DNA of 64,000 nucleotides from CAYNEO01 sp964396245 (GCA_964396245.1 CAYNEO010000014.1:5593-69592); one strand, 5' to 3'. Counted from the first letter of the stretch, positions 35,825 through 45,916 are shown. A program made the numbers and translations. Notes: generated from the sequence alone by a model not told the origin.

Positions 35825-36847
35825 ATGGAGCCGTATTACATCTCATCACAAGTCAGTCCGTTTCGGAAACTGCAGATCGCCGTGTTGGCTGCCATGGCCA
35901 TTGTCGCCGCCGGCACAATCGGGCTGATGTACCTCGAGAACATGCCGTTTCTCGACGCGCTCTACATGGTAATCATCACCCTCTCGACCGTCGGTTTTGG
36001 CGAGATCCGGGAACTGCATACCGACAGCCGCGTCTTCGTCATGTTCCTCATTGTCGTCGGCGTGTTGCTCGGTGGGTATCTCGTCACGATCGTGGGACAA
36101 ATGGTGCTCGAGGGGCAGTTCCGGGAACTGGTTTCGAGGAGAAAGATGGAAAATCGAATAAAAAAACTGTCGGATCATTACATCATCGCCGGATTCGGTC
36201 GCGTCGGCCGACACGTGGCGCAGGAATTCCAGAAGAAAAACGTCAGGTTCGTTGTCGTGGAGAAAGAACCGGCCTCCATAAGCAGGCTGGTGTCCGACGG
36301 CTACCTGTTTGTGGAAGGTGATGCCACCGACGAGGACATCCTGCGCCAGGTCAATATCGAGCAGGCACATACGCTCGTCTCCACCCTGCCCGAAGAGGCG
36401 CAGAATGTTTACCTGACTCTGACTGCCCGCCAGATGAACAGCAAACTCAAAATTATCGCCCGTGCCGACTTCGAGGAAGGCGAGAAGAAACTTATCCGTG
36501 CCGGGGCGGATCATGTTGTCATCCCGCACGTTATCGGGGGTATGCGGATGGCCATGGCCTCGCTACGGCCGAACGTTGTCGATTTCATGCAAATTGCCGC
36601 CGTCGGCGAGGAAGGACTCTCGCTCGAGGAAGTCGTCATCCCCGGCGAATCGAAACTTGTCGGCAAAACCGTCCTGCAGTCAAATCTGAAATCCGACTAC
36701 GGCGTGACCATCATGGGCATCAAGCACGCCGGGGAGAGGATGACACTCAATCCGGAGCCGTCCACGGTGCTGAAAGCCGGCGACGTCATGATATTGATCG
36801 GGCACACCGATCAACTCGAGCAACTGAACAAAACTCTCCGCCTGTAA
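35825..36847 (+). CDS. potassium channel with RCK/TrkA-N and TrkA-C domains
   Basis: 340 residues. Two membrane helices (about 17-37 and 75-95) flank a pore loop with selectivity filter TVGFGE. Then a Rossmann RCK domain (YIIAGFGRVGRHVAQEF, GxGxxG; acidic VVEKEP end of strand 2) and a TrkA-C domain (about 255-340, ending DVMILIGHTDQLEQLNKTL). MthK-like potassium channel, gated by ligand binding to the RCK domain. c-di-AMP binds TrkA-C domains in other bacteria; since a cdaA gene is present in this window, such control is possible but only inferred. Confidence 0.93.
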   Translation: MEPYYISSQVSPFRKLQIAVLAAMAIVAAGTIGLMYLENMPFLDALYMVIITLSTVGFGEIRELHTDSRVFVMFLIVVGVLLGGYLVTIVGQMVLEGQFRELVSRRKMENRIKKLSDHYIIAGFGRVGRHVAQEFQKKNVRFVVVEKEPASISRLVSDGYLFVEGDATDEDILRQVNIEQAHTLVSTLPEEAQNVYLTLTARQMNSKLKIIARADFEEGEKKLIRAGADHVVIPHVIGGMRMAMASLRPNVVDFMQIAAVGEEGLSLEEVVIPGESKLVGKTVLQSNLKSDYGVTIMGIKHAGERMTLNPEPSTVLKAGDVMILIGHTDQLEQLNKTLRL

Positions 36848-37229
36848 ATTCGGGGCTCCGGGTACCGGATCGCCGTATGTCGAGCATCAACGGGGGCACG
36901 GGGGATTTTTCGCAAACCCCCGTCTACCCGCAAGTGACTGTATGGCATCGACTTGGTTTTTAATAAGGGAAAAACGCCTTGCCAGACCGGAAACAGGTGG
37001 GTATTATAAAAAGTTATGTCAAAATATGGAGTAATCTAGGAATAACATGTGATGCCGCCTGCCCGACGGCGCGTTCCGGACCTGTTGCCTCACGCAACCG
37101 GACAGTCCGAGCGACAAAAACATACGCGCCGCGCACGTAATGATATAACGCAGGAACGGCACACCAACCGGCTCTTCCCACAGCGGAATGAAGGAAACAA
37201 TACCGGAAGAGCCAAACACGTGGAATAGC
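36848..37229. other. 382-bp intergenic region
   Basis: A possible terminator hairpin ACGGGGG (36898-36904)/CCCCCGT (36917-36923) after the channel gene lacks a T-tract. A sigma-70-type promoter lies at 36979-37007. The remaining 200 nt may be a long 5' leader for the transporter gene; no known riboswitch is seen. Confidence 0.45.
36979..37007 (+). promoter_or_regulatory. sigma-70-like promoter of the transporter gene
   Basis: TTGCCA (36979-36984), 17-nt spacer, TATTAT (37002-37007). Predicts a leader of about 215 nt before ATG 37230. Confidence 0.5.
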
Positions 37230-39506
37230 ATGAGCGGAAGAACAACAATCTTACTGCTGGCAGGAATGCTCGCCGGTATCGTTCTGGGATTTCTCCTCGG
37301 AACCTACGCGCCCGGCTTTATGCTCGCCATCAGCTTCATCGGTAAGCTGTTCATCGGCGCCCTGACCATCCTCGCCGCAGTACTCATCGTTGCCGGCCTC
37401 GTCGTCGGCATCACGCGCCTCGGAGACTATCGAAAGCTCGGGCGCTCCGGAAGCAAGTCGCTTCTGTATTTTGCAGTTACGGGGGTTATTGCGGTGATCC
37501 TCGGTATCGCCGCCGGTTATGTATTCAATCCCGGGGGCGGATATGTGATCCCGGGAGGAGCCGAAAATCTCGGCGCCGTCGATGTCATCGGTCAGGGATA
37601 CACCCTCTACAACACCGTACTCCCGGACAACGGCCTCAGCGGAATCGCGGGCGGGCAGTTCTTTGGTCTGATTGCCCTGGCCATAGCATTCGGCGTGGCC
37701 CTTCTTCTAATGGGGGCCAAAGCCCGGCCGGTCGTTACCTTCTTCTCCGGCGTGACATCGACCCTGGGTAACATGGCCACGGTCATGTTGTACGCGGCCC
37801 CCCTGGGTCTCTTTTCTCTCATCGGGACGTCAGTCGCCGGCAAGCAATCGGACCTCGGCCAGGTGTTCACTGTCGCCGGCGGCTTTCCATTCGCCGTGAT
37901 TATCGCGGTATTGGTTTATGGCGTCATCATCCTGCCGCTTGCCCTCAAGTTTTTCGGAAAGCGTCCCATTCTGAGCTATCTCGCGAGCCTCGCACCGGCC
38001 GTGACGGCCGGCTTCGGAACAGCATCGTCGACCAGCGCCATCCCGTACACTTATGAAGGCGTCGTCCATCGGCAGAATGTCGACCAGCGGGCCGGCAGCC
38101 TGGTCCTGCCGCTCGGTACCATTGTCAATTTCGGTCCCACCGCCATGATTGTCGTGCTGGGCGGTATGTTCCTCGGTCAGGCCATGGGCATGCCGCTCGG
38201 TTTTGGAAGCGTCCTGCTTCTGGCCCTGCTGGCCATCCTGCTTTCGCTGGGCCTGGCCGGCATCCCGGGCGTTATCACGCCCCTTCTCTATATGACACTG
38301 GGGCTGGTCGGCACCTCCGAAGGGTTGTATGCCGGTATCATTATCGTTGTCGCCGCCGACTGGCTAATCGACCGCGTTCGCGGAGCGGCAAATACCTGGG
38401 GTGATGCCGTCGGCGCGGCCGTAATCGGGGAAACGTTCGAATTCAAGACGGCGACCCGGGCTCCCGCGCGGGAAGAAAGACGGCCAACACGACCGATTCG
38501 TAAAGGACGAGAAAAGCGGCCGCCGACATCAGACCGTAAACCGGACCGGACTGATAAGCGCCGTCCCGACCGTCGCAGCGGCTCCCGTGAAAGGACCGAC
38601 CGCCCTTCGTGGACCGACCGCAGAGACTCTGACCGTCGATCCGGCGGCCGGACGGACCGGGCGGACCGGCCGGACCGGTCCGGCAGCAAGCCACGACAGC
38701 CGGACACGGGTCGCCAGCGCGAAACAGGCAAGTCACCTTTCCAGGTAACCAGCAGCACCCCGCCCGCACTCGACGTTGAATCGGAGAAGCCGTCTGAACC
38801 GATGACCCGGTTCGACCAGAAAAAATCGGCTCCCCAGAGAACATCGCCGCCGGCTCCTTCGCCGCGCCCCAAAGAAGCGCCGGAGAAGCCGCCTCAGGAA
38901 AGAGCCCGGCTGAGCCGCGAGAAGGCAGAAGAAGAGCTGGCCCGGGTGTCGGCCCAGCTCCGGTCACGTCGTGAGACCGCCGGACCTGAACCAAAACCGG
39001 AGCGGCACGAAACGGCTGAGGAAGCCCCGCAGGAAAATCACTTCCATCCTGAAACCTCCGTTACGCCGGATGAAAGCCCCTCGGAAGACGCCACCGGAGT
39101 GACGGCCAGAACCGAACAGCCGTCAACCGAAACCGAGCCGCGAAGAATCGAAATGGAAACTCCGCCGGAAGCCGACCGGGAACAGGCTTCGTCCGAGGCT
39201 GAAATCTCCGAAGAGGAAGAGCCGGCTGAAGAGGAGATCGCCCGGGTCTCAGCCGAGGAGGAAGAACAGCCTGCCGAGACCGAGACGGTGGAGTACCTCG
39301 AAGAGTCGGAAGAAGAGGCCGAAGAAGAGGAAGAACCTGAGGAGGAAGAGGAGCCCGAAATTCATTACGGGCGGACCAAATCCCGTCGGCGGACGCCTCA
39401 TCCGAGCAATGAGGAAACCGAGAACGAGGGAGACTCCGAGGCCGAGGACGGCTTCTCGAAAGAGGGCATATCGTTCGGGCGCGGGAAGCGAAAACGAACG
39501 AGGTAG
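37230..39506 (+). CDS. dicarboxylate/amino acid:cation symporter-like protein with long charged tail
   Basis: 758 residues. Residues 1-405 are a multi-helix membrane domain with DAACS (GltP-like) features: SSTSAIPYTYEGV, then RAGSLVLPLGTIVNFGPTAMIV where canonical family members read NMDGT. The Asp of that motif, which takes part in Na+/substrate coupling, is missing (NFGPT), so transport specificity may differ. Residues about 408-758 are a low-complexity, probably disordered tail: first Arg/Asp/Pro-rich, later strongly acidic (runs of Glu), ending basic. Such a tail is not part of the usual family and is likely cytoplasmic. Start: ATG 37230 with GGAA upstream; ATG 37188 is an alternative. 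A strong terminator follows. Confidence 0.85.
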   Translation: MSGRTTILLLAGMLAGIVLGFLLGTYAPGFMLAISFIGKLFIGALTILAAVLIVAGLVVGITRLGDYRKLGRSGSKSLLYFAVTGVIAVILGIAAGYVFNPGGGYVIPGGAENLGAVDVIGQGYTLYNTVLPDNGLSGIAGGQFFGLIALAIAFGVALLLMGAKARPVVTFFSGVTSTLGNMATVMLYAAPLGLFSLIGTSVAGKQSDLGQVFTVAGGFPFAVIIAVLVYGVIILPLALKFFGKRPILSYLASLAPAVTAGFGTASSTSAIPYTYEGVVHRQNVDQRAGSLVLPLGTIVNFGPTAMIVVLGGMFLGQAMGMPLGFGSVLLLALLAILLSLGLAGIPGVITPLLYMTLGLVGTSEGLYAGIIIVVAADWLIDRVRGAANTWGDAVGAAVIGETFEFKTATRAPAREERRPTRPIRKGREKRPPTSDRKPDRTDKRRPDRRSGSRERTDRPSWTDRRDSDRRSGGRTDRADRPDRSGSKPRQPDTGRQRETGKSPFQVTSSTPPALDVESEKPSEPMTRFDQKKSAPQRTSPPAPSPRPKEAPEKPPQERARLSREKAEEELARVSAQLRSRRETAGPEPKPERHETAEEAPQENHFHPETSVTPDESPSEDATGVTARTEQPSTETEPRRIEMETPPEADREQASSEAEISEEEEPAEEEIARVSAEEEEQPAETETVEYLEESEEEAEEEEEPEEEEEPEIHYGRTKSRRRTPHPSNEETENEGDSEAEDGFSKEGISFGRGKRKRTR

Positions 39507-39528
39507 CCGCCGCAAAAGAATCTTCACC

Positions 39529-39561
39529 AAGGAGCCGGACCAGGTCCGGCTCCTTTTATTT
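39529..39561 (+). terminator. Rho-independent terminator of the transporter gene
   Basis: AAGGAGCCGGAC (39529-39540), loop CAG, GTCCGGCTCCTT (39544-39555), then TTATTT. Confidence 0.88.
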
Positions 39562-39669
39562 AACCCCGTGTCGCGGAACTTTTTGGCCTCTCTTACGATA
39601 TACGCAGTAGGAAAATTGTTTGACCGGGGCAGGGTCAACGCTTTTAATTGATAACGAGGTGGTAATAAT

Positions 39670-40530
39670 ATGAATTCTCTTAAAGTTTTTCTGCTGATGG
39701 TGGCCCTGCTGGCCCTCTTCATGTGGGTCGGCTACATGTTCGGCGGCACCAACGGCATGATCATCGCCTTTGCCATCGCTACGATAATGAACCTGGTCAC
39801 CTACTGGTACTCCGACAAGATGGTCCTCAAAATGTACCGTGGACGACAGGTCACCGAAGCCGATCACCCGCGCCTGTATCGGATCGTTAAAAACGTCGCG
39901 ACCAAGGCCATGCTCCCGATGCCGAAAGTGTATATCATTCCGACCCAGGGACCGAATGCTTTTGCGACCGGCCGTAATGCCGAGCACGCCGCCGTCGCCG
40001 CAACCGAGGGAATCCTCGAGTTGCTTGGCGACGACGAACTCGAAGGCGTCATCGGTCACGAAATGGCTCACATCCAGAACAGGGACATGCTCGTAGGCAC
40101 TATCGCAGCTACGTTCGTGGGTGCTATCGGTATTCTGGCGTCGATCGCAAGATGGGGCGCAATCTTTGGCGGGTACAGCCGCGACAATGATCGCGGCGGG
40201 CTGTTCGGTCTCCTGGCGATCGCGATAGTGGCCCCGATCATGGGCATGGTGCTCCAGGCGGCAATATCACGCCAGCGAGAATTCAAAGCCGACGCCGAAG
40301 GGGGACGGATCACCGGCAAGTATCTCGCGCTGGCTTCCGCCCTCCAGAAACTGCATCGCTCGCCGGTGCGGATGAACCTCGACAAGCACCCGGCCACGGC
40401 CAACCTGATGATAGCGAACCCGATTTCCGGACGCGGCCTCACGTCGCTGTTTTCCACCCACCCGCCGGTCGAGAAGCGAATTGAGCGCCTGCGGGCCATG
40501 GCGCAGCAAGGGGTGTATCAGAGTTACTGA
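39670..40530 (+). CDS. htpX: HtpX-type membrane zinc metalloprotease
   Basis: 286 residues. M48 peptidase: two N-terminal membrane helices (6-22, 27-45), the zinc motif HEMAH at 130-134, two further helices (about 143-160, 180-200), and the third ligand Glu in REFKADAEGG. HtpX degrades misfolded membrane proteins together with FtsH (also in this window at 58135). SD GAGGTGG precedes ATG 39670. The hlyC-like and yqaA-like genes follow with short gaps (69 and 18 nt), consistent with one operon. Confidence 0.94.
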   Translation: MNSLKVFLLMVALLALFMWVGYMFGGTNGMIIAFAIATIMNLVTYWYSDKMVLKMYRGRQVTEADHPRLYRIVKNVATKAMLPMPKVYIIPTQGPNAFATGRNAEHAAVAATEGILELLGDDELEGVIGHEMAHIQNRDMLVGTIAATFVGAIGILASIARWGAIFGGYSRDNDRGGLFGLLAIAIVAPIMGMVLQAAISRQREFKADAEGGRITGKYLALASALQKLHRSPVRMNLDKHPATANLMIANPISGRGLTSLFSTHPPVEKRIERLRAMAQQGVYQSY

Positions 40531-40599
40531 TGAATATCGCCGATAGCGAGCCGGGCGGTCAACCCGGGCCTGTCAAAGTCATAGAGGCTGCTGAACACC

Positions 40600-41919
40600 A
40601 TGGACGGTAGCCTCACTCTCGAACTGCTGGCAATCCTGGTGCTTATCCTGGCCAATGGATTTTTCGCATTGGCCGAATTTTCCGTCATCGCCAGCCGAAA
40701 AAGCCGGCTGCGGCAAAAAGCCGAAGAACGCAAGCCCGGCGCTGAACAAGCCGCCAAACTTCGCGAAAACCCCGAACGATTCCTCGCCACGATTCAGGTG
40801 GGAATCACACTCGTGGCTGCCATGGTAGGTGTCTTCAGCGGCGCCACCATGGTCAATAAGCTCGCCGAGGCTATCAAACTCATCCCGATTCACGGTATCC
40901 AGAATGCCGCGACCGGAATCTCGATGGTGTTGGTGGTTGTCCTGATCACTGTCCTGTCGGTCGTCCTCGGCGAACTGGTGCCCAAGTACCTGGCCCTGTC
41001 TTTCCCCGAGAGATACGCCCGCTATGTCGCGCGGCCGATATCATTCTTTGTCAAGGTCACATCCATATTCTCACGGCTGCTGAGCGGCACGGCCCTTTCC
41101 ATTGTCCGCATGCTTGGCGTCCGAAGTGACCCGCAACGCGGCGCCGTGAGCGAAGAGGAAATCAACCAGCTGGTCATAGAGGGCCGGGAAGAGGGCGTGT
41201 TCGACGATACCCAGAGAGAATTCATCCGCTCCGTGTTCGAGTTCGCCGACTCCACGGTGCGACGGGCGATGACTCCTCGGACCGATGTGATCGGCATCGA
41301 CATCGACGGCAAGCCGATTGATATCGTCACCCTGATGGTCGAGCAGGGATACAGCCGCTACCCTGTCTTCAAGGGCAACATCGACACTGTCGTCGGAGTC
41401 ATATACGCCAAAGACGTCCTCCAGAAAGAGATGAATGCCCGCGACATAGACGTCGCCGGGATTCTCAGGGAGGCGCTGTACGTTCCGGACTCCATGCCGT
41501 TGTCGAAACTGCTGCGTGAGTTCCAGAAGGGGAAAAATCACATGGCCGTCGTGCTCGATGATTTCGGCGGCACCGCCGGCATCATCACGCTCGAGGATAT
41601 TCTCGAGGAGCTCGTCGGCGAGATACAGGACGAGTACGACACCGAGGCAAAACCGCTGGTCAGGCACTCGGATACCGTCGCCTTTGCCGACAGCTCGGTC
41701 TGGCCCGGCGAAGTCAACGATTTGCTGAACTCAAACCTTCCCGAAGACGATGTCGACACGCTGGCCGGCCTGTTCATGGAAGCGGTCGGTCGCCTCCCCG
41801 AACAGCACGAGACCGTCACGATTGCCGATGTCAAACTGACCGTGCTGGCCAAGGACGAGAACCGTATACTCAGGATCAAGGCGGAAAAGATCGTGCCCGA
41901 GAGTACGCCGAGGGAATAA
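40600..41919 (+). CDS. hemolysin/CNNM family protein (DUF21-CBS-CorC)
   Basis: 439 residues. DUF21 membrane domain (four helices, about 5-200), a CBS pair (about 215-335, MTPRTDVIGIDIDG ... RYPVFKGNIDTVVGVIYAKDVL), and the C-terminal CorC_HlyC domain (about 350-430). The family is linked to magnesium efflux or transport; the name hemolysin is historical. Adenine nucleotides usually bind the CBS pair. Middle gene of the htpX cluster. Confidence 0.93.
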   Translation: MDGSLTLELLAILVLILANGFFALAEFSVIASRKSRLRQKAEERKPGAEQAAKLRENPERFLATIQVGITLVAAMVGVFSGATMVNKLAEAIKLIPIHGIQNAATGISMVLVVVLITVLSVVLGELVPKYLALSFPERYARYVARPISFFVKVTSIFSRLLSGTALSIVRMLGVRSDPQRGAVSEEEINQLVIEGREEGVFDDTQREFIRSVFEFADSTVRRAMTPRTDVIGIDIDGKPIDIVTLMVEQGYSRYPVFKGNIDTVVGVIYAKDVLQKEMNARDIDVAGILREALYVPDSMPLSKLLREFQKGKNHMAVVLDDFGGTAGIITLEDILEELVGEIQDEYDTEAKPLVRHSDTVAFADSSVWPGEVNDLLNSNLPEDDVDTLAGLFMEAVGRLPEQHETVTIADVKLTVLAKDENRILRIKAEKIVPESTPRE

Positions 41920-41937
41920 CCGAGGAGATCTTCTTCG

Positions 41938-42606
41938 ATGACAAACATACTGCGCGCTCCTCTGGTCTGGAGCCGTCGGCTATATGACTGGGTCTTGAGC
42001 TGGGGCGAGAAACGTCACGGTCAAACCGCGCTTTTCTTCCTCTCGATGGCGGAAGCCTCCTTTTTCCCCATTCCTCCCGACGCCCTCCTGATTGCCCTCT
42101 GTATGGGTTCGCATCGCAAGTGGGTCCGGTTTGCGATCGTTTGCTCGATAGGCTCGATAATCGGCGGTATGCTCGGCTACTTGATCGGATATGCGGCGTT
42201 TGAAGTGATCGGCCACAAGATACTGGACTTCATCGCAACCATTTCCGGCGGTGACCCGGATCAGATGCTTTCCGTGGCCCGGTACTGGTTCGATGAAAAG
42301 CGGGTCTGGGGCATGCAGGTGGGCGCCTGGGCAGTCGGAATTGCCGGGTTCACGCCCATCCCGTACAAAGTCTTCACGATCGCAGCCGGCTTCTTCTCTA
42401 TGAGCTTCCCGATTTTCGTGATCGCATCGGCCGTCAGCCGTTCGCTCCGATTTTTCGTTGTCGCGGGACTCGTCGGGACCCTCTTCGAGCGCTACGGCGT
42501 GCGCATTAAGGAGTTCATTGACAAGTACTTCAATGCTCTCGCCATCGCCTTTGTGGTTCTCTTGATAGCCGGATTCGTCTCGCTCAAATTTATCGGTGCC
42601 GACTGA
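41938..42606 (+). CDS. YqaA/DedA-type (VTT domain) membrane protein
   Basis: 222 residues, about five membrane helices. VTT-type features: EASFFPIPPDALLIALCMG near the start, GGMLGYLIGY, and GFTPIPYKVFTIAAGFFSM with the re-entrant Pro motif. DedA-superfamily proteins act in membrane lipid flipping and proton-dependent envelope homeostasis. SD GAGGAGAT is 8 nt before ATG 41938. Last gene of the htpX cluster. Confidence 0.88.
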   Translation: MTNILRAPLVWSRRLYDWVLSWGEKRHGQTALFFLSMAEASFFPIPPDALLIALCMGSHRKWVRFAIVCSIGSIIGGMLGYLIGYAAFEVIGHKILDFIATISGGDPDQMLSVARYWFDEKRVWGMQVGAWAVGIAGFTPIPYKVFTIAAGFFSMSFPIFVIASAVSRSLRFFVVAGLVGTLFERYGVRIKEFIDKYFNALAIAFVVLLIAGFVSLKFIGAD

Positions 42607-42644
42607 AAATCTCACCGCATGACCGACTCTTTTTGTGTTTCTTT

Positions 42645-42676
42645 GTGGGCTTCAACCGCATTTTTGTGTATATTAG
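42645..42676 (+). promoter_or_regulatory. promoter of the rlmD-like gene
   Basis: TATATTAG at 42669-42676 with GTGG 20 nt upstream (42645-42648). An almost identical TGTxTATATTAGxCA stretch precedes the HIT gene (46139-46152), which argues for a shared promoter motif. Confidence 0.5.
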
Positions 42677-42723
42677 TCAACCTTTAACGTGCTCGACCGC
42701 AATAGATACTGACTGACAAACTG

Positions 42724-44088
42724 ATGAGCGAACTGCGAAAGAAACTGGTGGAACTGGAAGTAACCGACCTCGCCTTCGACGGTAAGTCGGTGGCGCATCA
42801 GGAAGGCAAGGTGGTCTTCCTGCGCGGCGGTCTTCCGGGAGAAACCGTCCTCGCTGAAATTACCCGCCAGAAGCCCCGCTACAATGAAGGCGTCGTAAAG
42901 GAAATTGTCGGCCAATCCGACATGCGGACGCCCGCAATCTGTTCTCACTTCGATATATGCGGCGGCTGCACCTGGCAGGACCTGCTGTACGAAAAACAGC
43001 TCCAGTTCAAGAAAAAACAGGTCAATGACTGCATCGAGCGCATCGGCGGACTCGAATCAGTCGTGGTGGAAGACGTCATCGGCTCGGTAGAGATTTTTAA
43101 CTACCGCAACAAGATGGAATTCTCTTTCCACACCTCCGATGACGGATTCACTCTGGGCCTGCATCGGCGCGGACACTTCGACCAGGTTTTCGACATCGAC
43201 AAGTGCCACCTCCAGTCCGCACAGTCCAACGCCATCGTGGCGTGGATTCGGGATTTCGTCAAGCGGAATGACATCCCGGTCTACGACGTCAAGAACCACA
43301 CCGGCTTCATGAGATTCCTTGTTATCAGAACCGGCAAGCGGACCGGCCAGACGATGGTCAATATCGTCACCAATTACGGCGATTTGCCCCGCCACCAGGA
43401 ACTCGTGGAACAACTCCGCGAGGCATTTCCCGACGTTACGACCGTCATTCACAGCCAGAACGGCCGGAAATCCAATATCGCCACCGGCGAAATCGAACAC
43501 ATTCTCTATGGCTCGGGCTATGTCGAGGAAAAACTCTTTGAGCGTCGTTTTCGCATACGGGCGAACTCGTTCTTCCAGACGAACTCGATCCAGGCCGAGA
43601 CTCTCTATCGCACGGCGTTTGATATGCTCGACCCGAACCGGACCGACCGGATTCTCGATCTGTACTGCGGGACCGGGTCGATAGGTCTGCTGATTTCGGA
43701 CCGTGTCGCGGAAGTGGTCGGCGTTGAGTTAGTGGCCGATGCCATCCGCACCGCACGGGAAAACGCCGCCGTCAACGGGATAGAGAACGTGACATTTCAC
43801 GAGAGCGACGTTAAAGAGTTCCTGAAGTCCTCGCCGGAGGCGCCGGAGCCGTTCGACGCGGTTATCGTTGATCCGCCGCGCGCCGGACTGCATCCGAAAG
43901 CCCTCAAGCGACTGATCGAAATCCGGCCGAAAAAGCTGCTCTATATATCCTGTAATCCATCGACTTTCGCCCGCGACGCTAAATCGCTCGTAGACGCCGG
44001 TTATTCCTTGCCGCGCGTGCAGCCGGTCGATATGTTTCCACACACAATGCACATAGAGGTGGTCGGACGGTTTGATCGCGGGGAGTGA
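42724..44088 (+). CDS. rlmD: 23S rRNA (uracil-C5)-methyltransferase, RlmD/RumA type
   Basis: 454 residues. N-terminal TRAM domain (about 5-60), a 4Fe-4S cluster site (Cys73, Cys79, Cys82, and Cys in DIDKCHLQ near 161), the SAM-binding Rossmann fold (LDLYCGTGSIGL), DPPRAGLHP, and the catalytic Cys in YISCNPSTFARD. RlmD makes m5U1939 in E. coli 23S rRNA; in other phyla the same family may target other uridines (RlmCD, TrmA), so the exact base is inferred. Confidence 0.9.
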   Translation: MSELRKKLVELEVTDLAFDGKSVAHQEGKVVFLRGGLPGETVLAEITRQKPRYNEGVVKEIVGQSDMRTPAICSHFDICGGCTWQDLLYEKQLQFKKKQVNDCIERIGGLESVVVEDVIGSVEIFNYRNKMEFSFHTSDDGFTLGLHRRGHFDQVFDIDKCHLQSAQSNAIVAWIRDFVKRNDIPVYDVKNHTGFMRFLVIRTGKRTGQTMVNIVTNYGDLPRHQELVEQLREAFPDVTTVIHSQNGRKSNIATGEIEHILYGSGYVEEKLFERRFRIRANSFFQTNSIQAETLYRTAFDMLDPNRTDRILDLYCGTGSIGLLISDRVAEVVGVELVADAIRTARENAAVNGIENVTFHESDVKEFLKSSPEAPEPFDAVIVDPPRAGLHPKALKRLIEIRPKKLLYISCNPSTFARDAKSLVDAGYSLPRVQPVDMFPHTMHIEVVGRFDRGE

Positions 44089-44153
44089 CGGACCAGGCCG
44101 AATAAGGATTTTCAGTGATCTGCCGACCTACATAGCACCAAGGAGGTCAAAAC

Positions 44154-45887
44154 TTGCGCACGGTTAAACAGACCACAGCCTTGCTCATAGTGATAGTTTT
44201 CACGACGGTTCTTTTCTCGCAAGCGGTGTTCGCCGCCACCCAGAAAGAAAGATTCGACAAACTCTCCGGCGAGATTCTTGAACTCATCCAGTCCTTCTAT
44301 CCCGTTCAATCGACCATGATGGGAATCCACAGCTATGACCATCGCCTGGGCGATTTCTCCGCGGCCTCGGTCAAGTCCATGGTCAGAAAGCTGAAGGACT
44401 ACGAGGTCAAACTGCACAAGATCAATACTTCGTCGTTCTCTCTCGAGGACCGGACCAACTATCGGCTGATCAAATCCAATCTCGATATCGCGCTGCTCAA
44501 TCTCGACAAGATCGAATGGCAGCGGTTTTCGCCCGGCCTGTATGTCGATGAGGCCGTCAACGGCGTCTATTATCTCGAATTGTCGCAGCACGCCCCAATG
44601 TCGGAAAAGCTGTATTCGATCATCGACCGAATGAAGGCCGTGCCCGACCTGTTCGAAACCGCCCGGGAAAACCTGCGCCAGGTGCCACCGGTCTATATCG
44701 AGACGGCCGGCCGGTCACTGCAGTCCGGGATGGATTTCTACCGCCAGATAGCCTCCGAGATGATGGCGGAATTTCCTGACCGGGCCGATGAAATCCTGAA
44801 AGTTTCCACCGTCGCACGCGAAGCCATGAATGATTTTCTGAACTACCTGTCACAGGTCACACCCGGCGATGAAAAGGGATTTGCCATCGGCAAAAAGAAC
44901 TTCGATTACATGCTCTCCAACGACTACTTCCTGGACTACGATTCCGATTCTCTTCTGAAAATCGGCGAGCAAATGTTGGCCGGTGTTCAGCAGGAATACG
45001 ATGAACAGGAGCAGTATCTCGCGGCCAACCAGAACGGCCAGGATTCGGTGTTCGTGCCGCAGTGTTTTTCCCGTGAGGACTTGATCGACTATTACGGCTG
45101 GGAAATCGACCAGGTGAAGCTGTTTCTCACCGAGAATGAGATTGTCAGCATCCCGGAAGATATTGCTCCCCTCGAAGTGGTCGAGACGCCGCCGTTCCTC
45201 AGCACCATGATTACCAGCATCGCCTACGAGCCCGCCGGCCCGTTTGACGATACCCAGCGGGGACTGATCTATATTCGGCCGATACCGCAAAATATGGACC
45301 GTCGGCAGCTGGAGGCGCGGTTCCGTTATGTCGATCGGCGTGGTTTCCGCGGGTCGGTCGTCCACGAAGGGTATCCGGGACACCACCTGCAGATGCAAAT
45401 CGCGGCAAGAAACGCGAGCGCCGTGCGCCGATGGCAGACGAACCCCATGATGATCGAAGGATGGGGACTGTATTGCGAAGAATTGATGTACAACGACGGT
45501 CTGTACGGCGCTGATGACCCGGCACAGCGGCTGAAAGTGCTCGGCGGCATTCGCATGCGGGCGGCGCGCGTGATTGCCGACGTGAAGTTGCATACCGGGC
45601 AGTTCACCGTCGACCAGTGTGTCGATTGGATGACCGATGTGCTCGGTATCGATACCGAGTCCGGTCGGCAGTTTATCGCGGGCGAAGTAAGACGCTACAC
45701 GCTGACTCCCACGTACCAGATGTCCTATCTCATGGGCAAGCGGGATATCGACCGGCTCCGGCAGGCCATGGAAGAGCGCGAGGGGGAGAACTTCTCCGAA
45801 CAGCAGTTTCACGATGCCCTTCTCGCCGAAGGATCGATTCCTACGGCACTTATGTGGGACCTCCTTGGCTTGAGCCGTCCTCATTAA
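44154..45887 (+). CDS. exported DUF885 family putative peptidase
   Basis: 577 residues, TTG start fixed by the strong SD AAGGAGGT 6 nt upstream. Signal peptide (LLIVIVFTTVLFSQAVFAA). The family hallmark VHEGYPGHHLQMQ (HExxPGHH, about 410) is present, followed by a likely third ligand in GWGLYCEELMY. DUF885 proteins are treated as zinc-dependent peptidase-like enzymes of the periplasm or outer membrane. Stands alone; a strong terminator follows. Confidence 0.9.
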   Translation: MRTVKQTTALLIVIVFTTVLFSQAVFAATQKERFDKLSGEILELIQSFYPVQSTMMGIHSYDHRLGDFSAASVKSMVRKLKDYEVKLHKINTSSFSLEDRTNYRLIKSNLDIALLNLDKIEWQRFSPGLYVDEAVNGVYYLELSQHAPMSEKLYSIIDRMKAVPDLFETARENLRQVPPVYIETAGRSLQSGMDFYRQIASEMMAEFPDRADEILKVSTVAREAMNDFLNYLSQVTPGDEKGFAIGKKNFDYMLSNDYFLDYDSDSLLKIGEQMLAGVQQEYDEQEQYLAANQNGQDSVFVPQCFSREDLIDYYGWEIDQVKLFLTENEIVSIPEDIAPLEVVETPPFLSTMITSIAYEPAGPFDDTQRGLIYIRPIPQNMDRRQLEARFRYVDRRGFRGSVVHEGYPGHHLQMQIAARNASAVRRWQTNPMMIEGWGLYCEELMYNDGLYGADDPAQRLKVLGGIRMRAARVIADVKLHTGQFTVDQCVDWMTDVLGIDTESGRQFIAGEVRRYTLTPTYQMSYLMGKRDIDRLRQAMEEREGENFSEQQFHDALLAEGSIPTALMWDLLGLSRPH

Positions 45888-45916
45888 ACCCGATCGGCAT
45901 AAGACTGATAATACTC

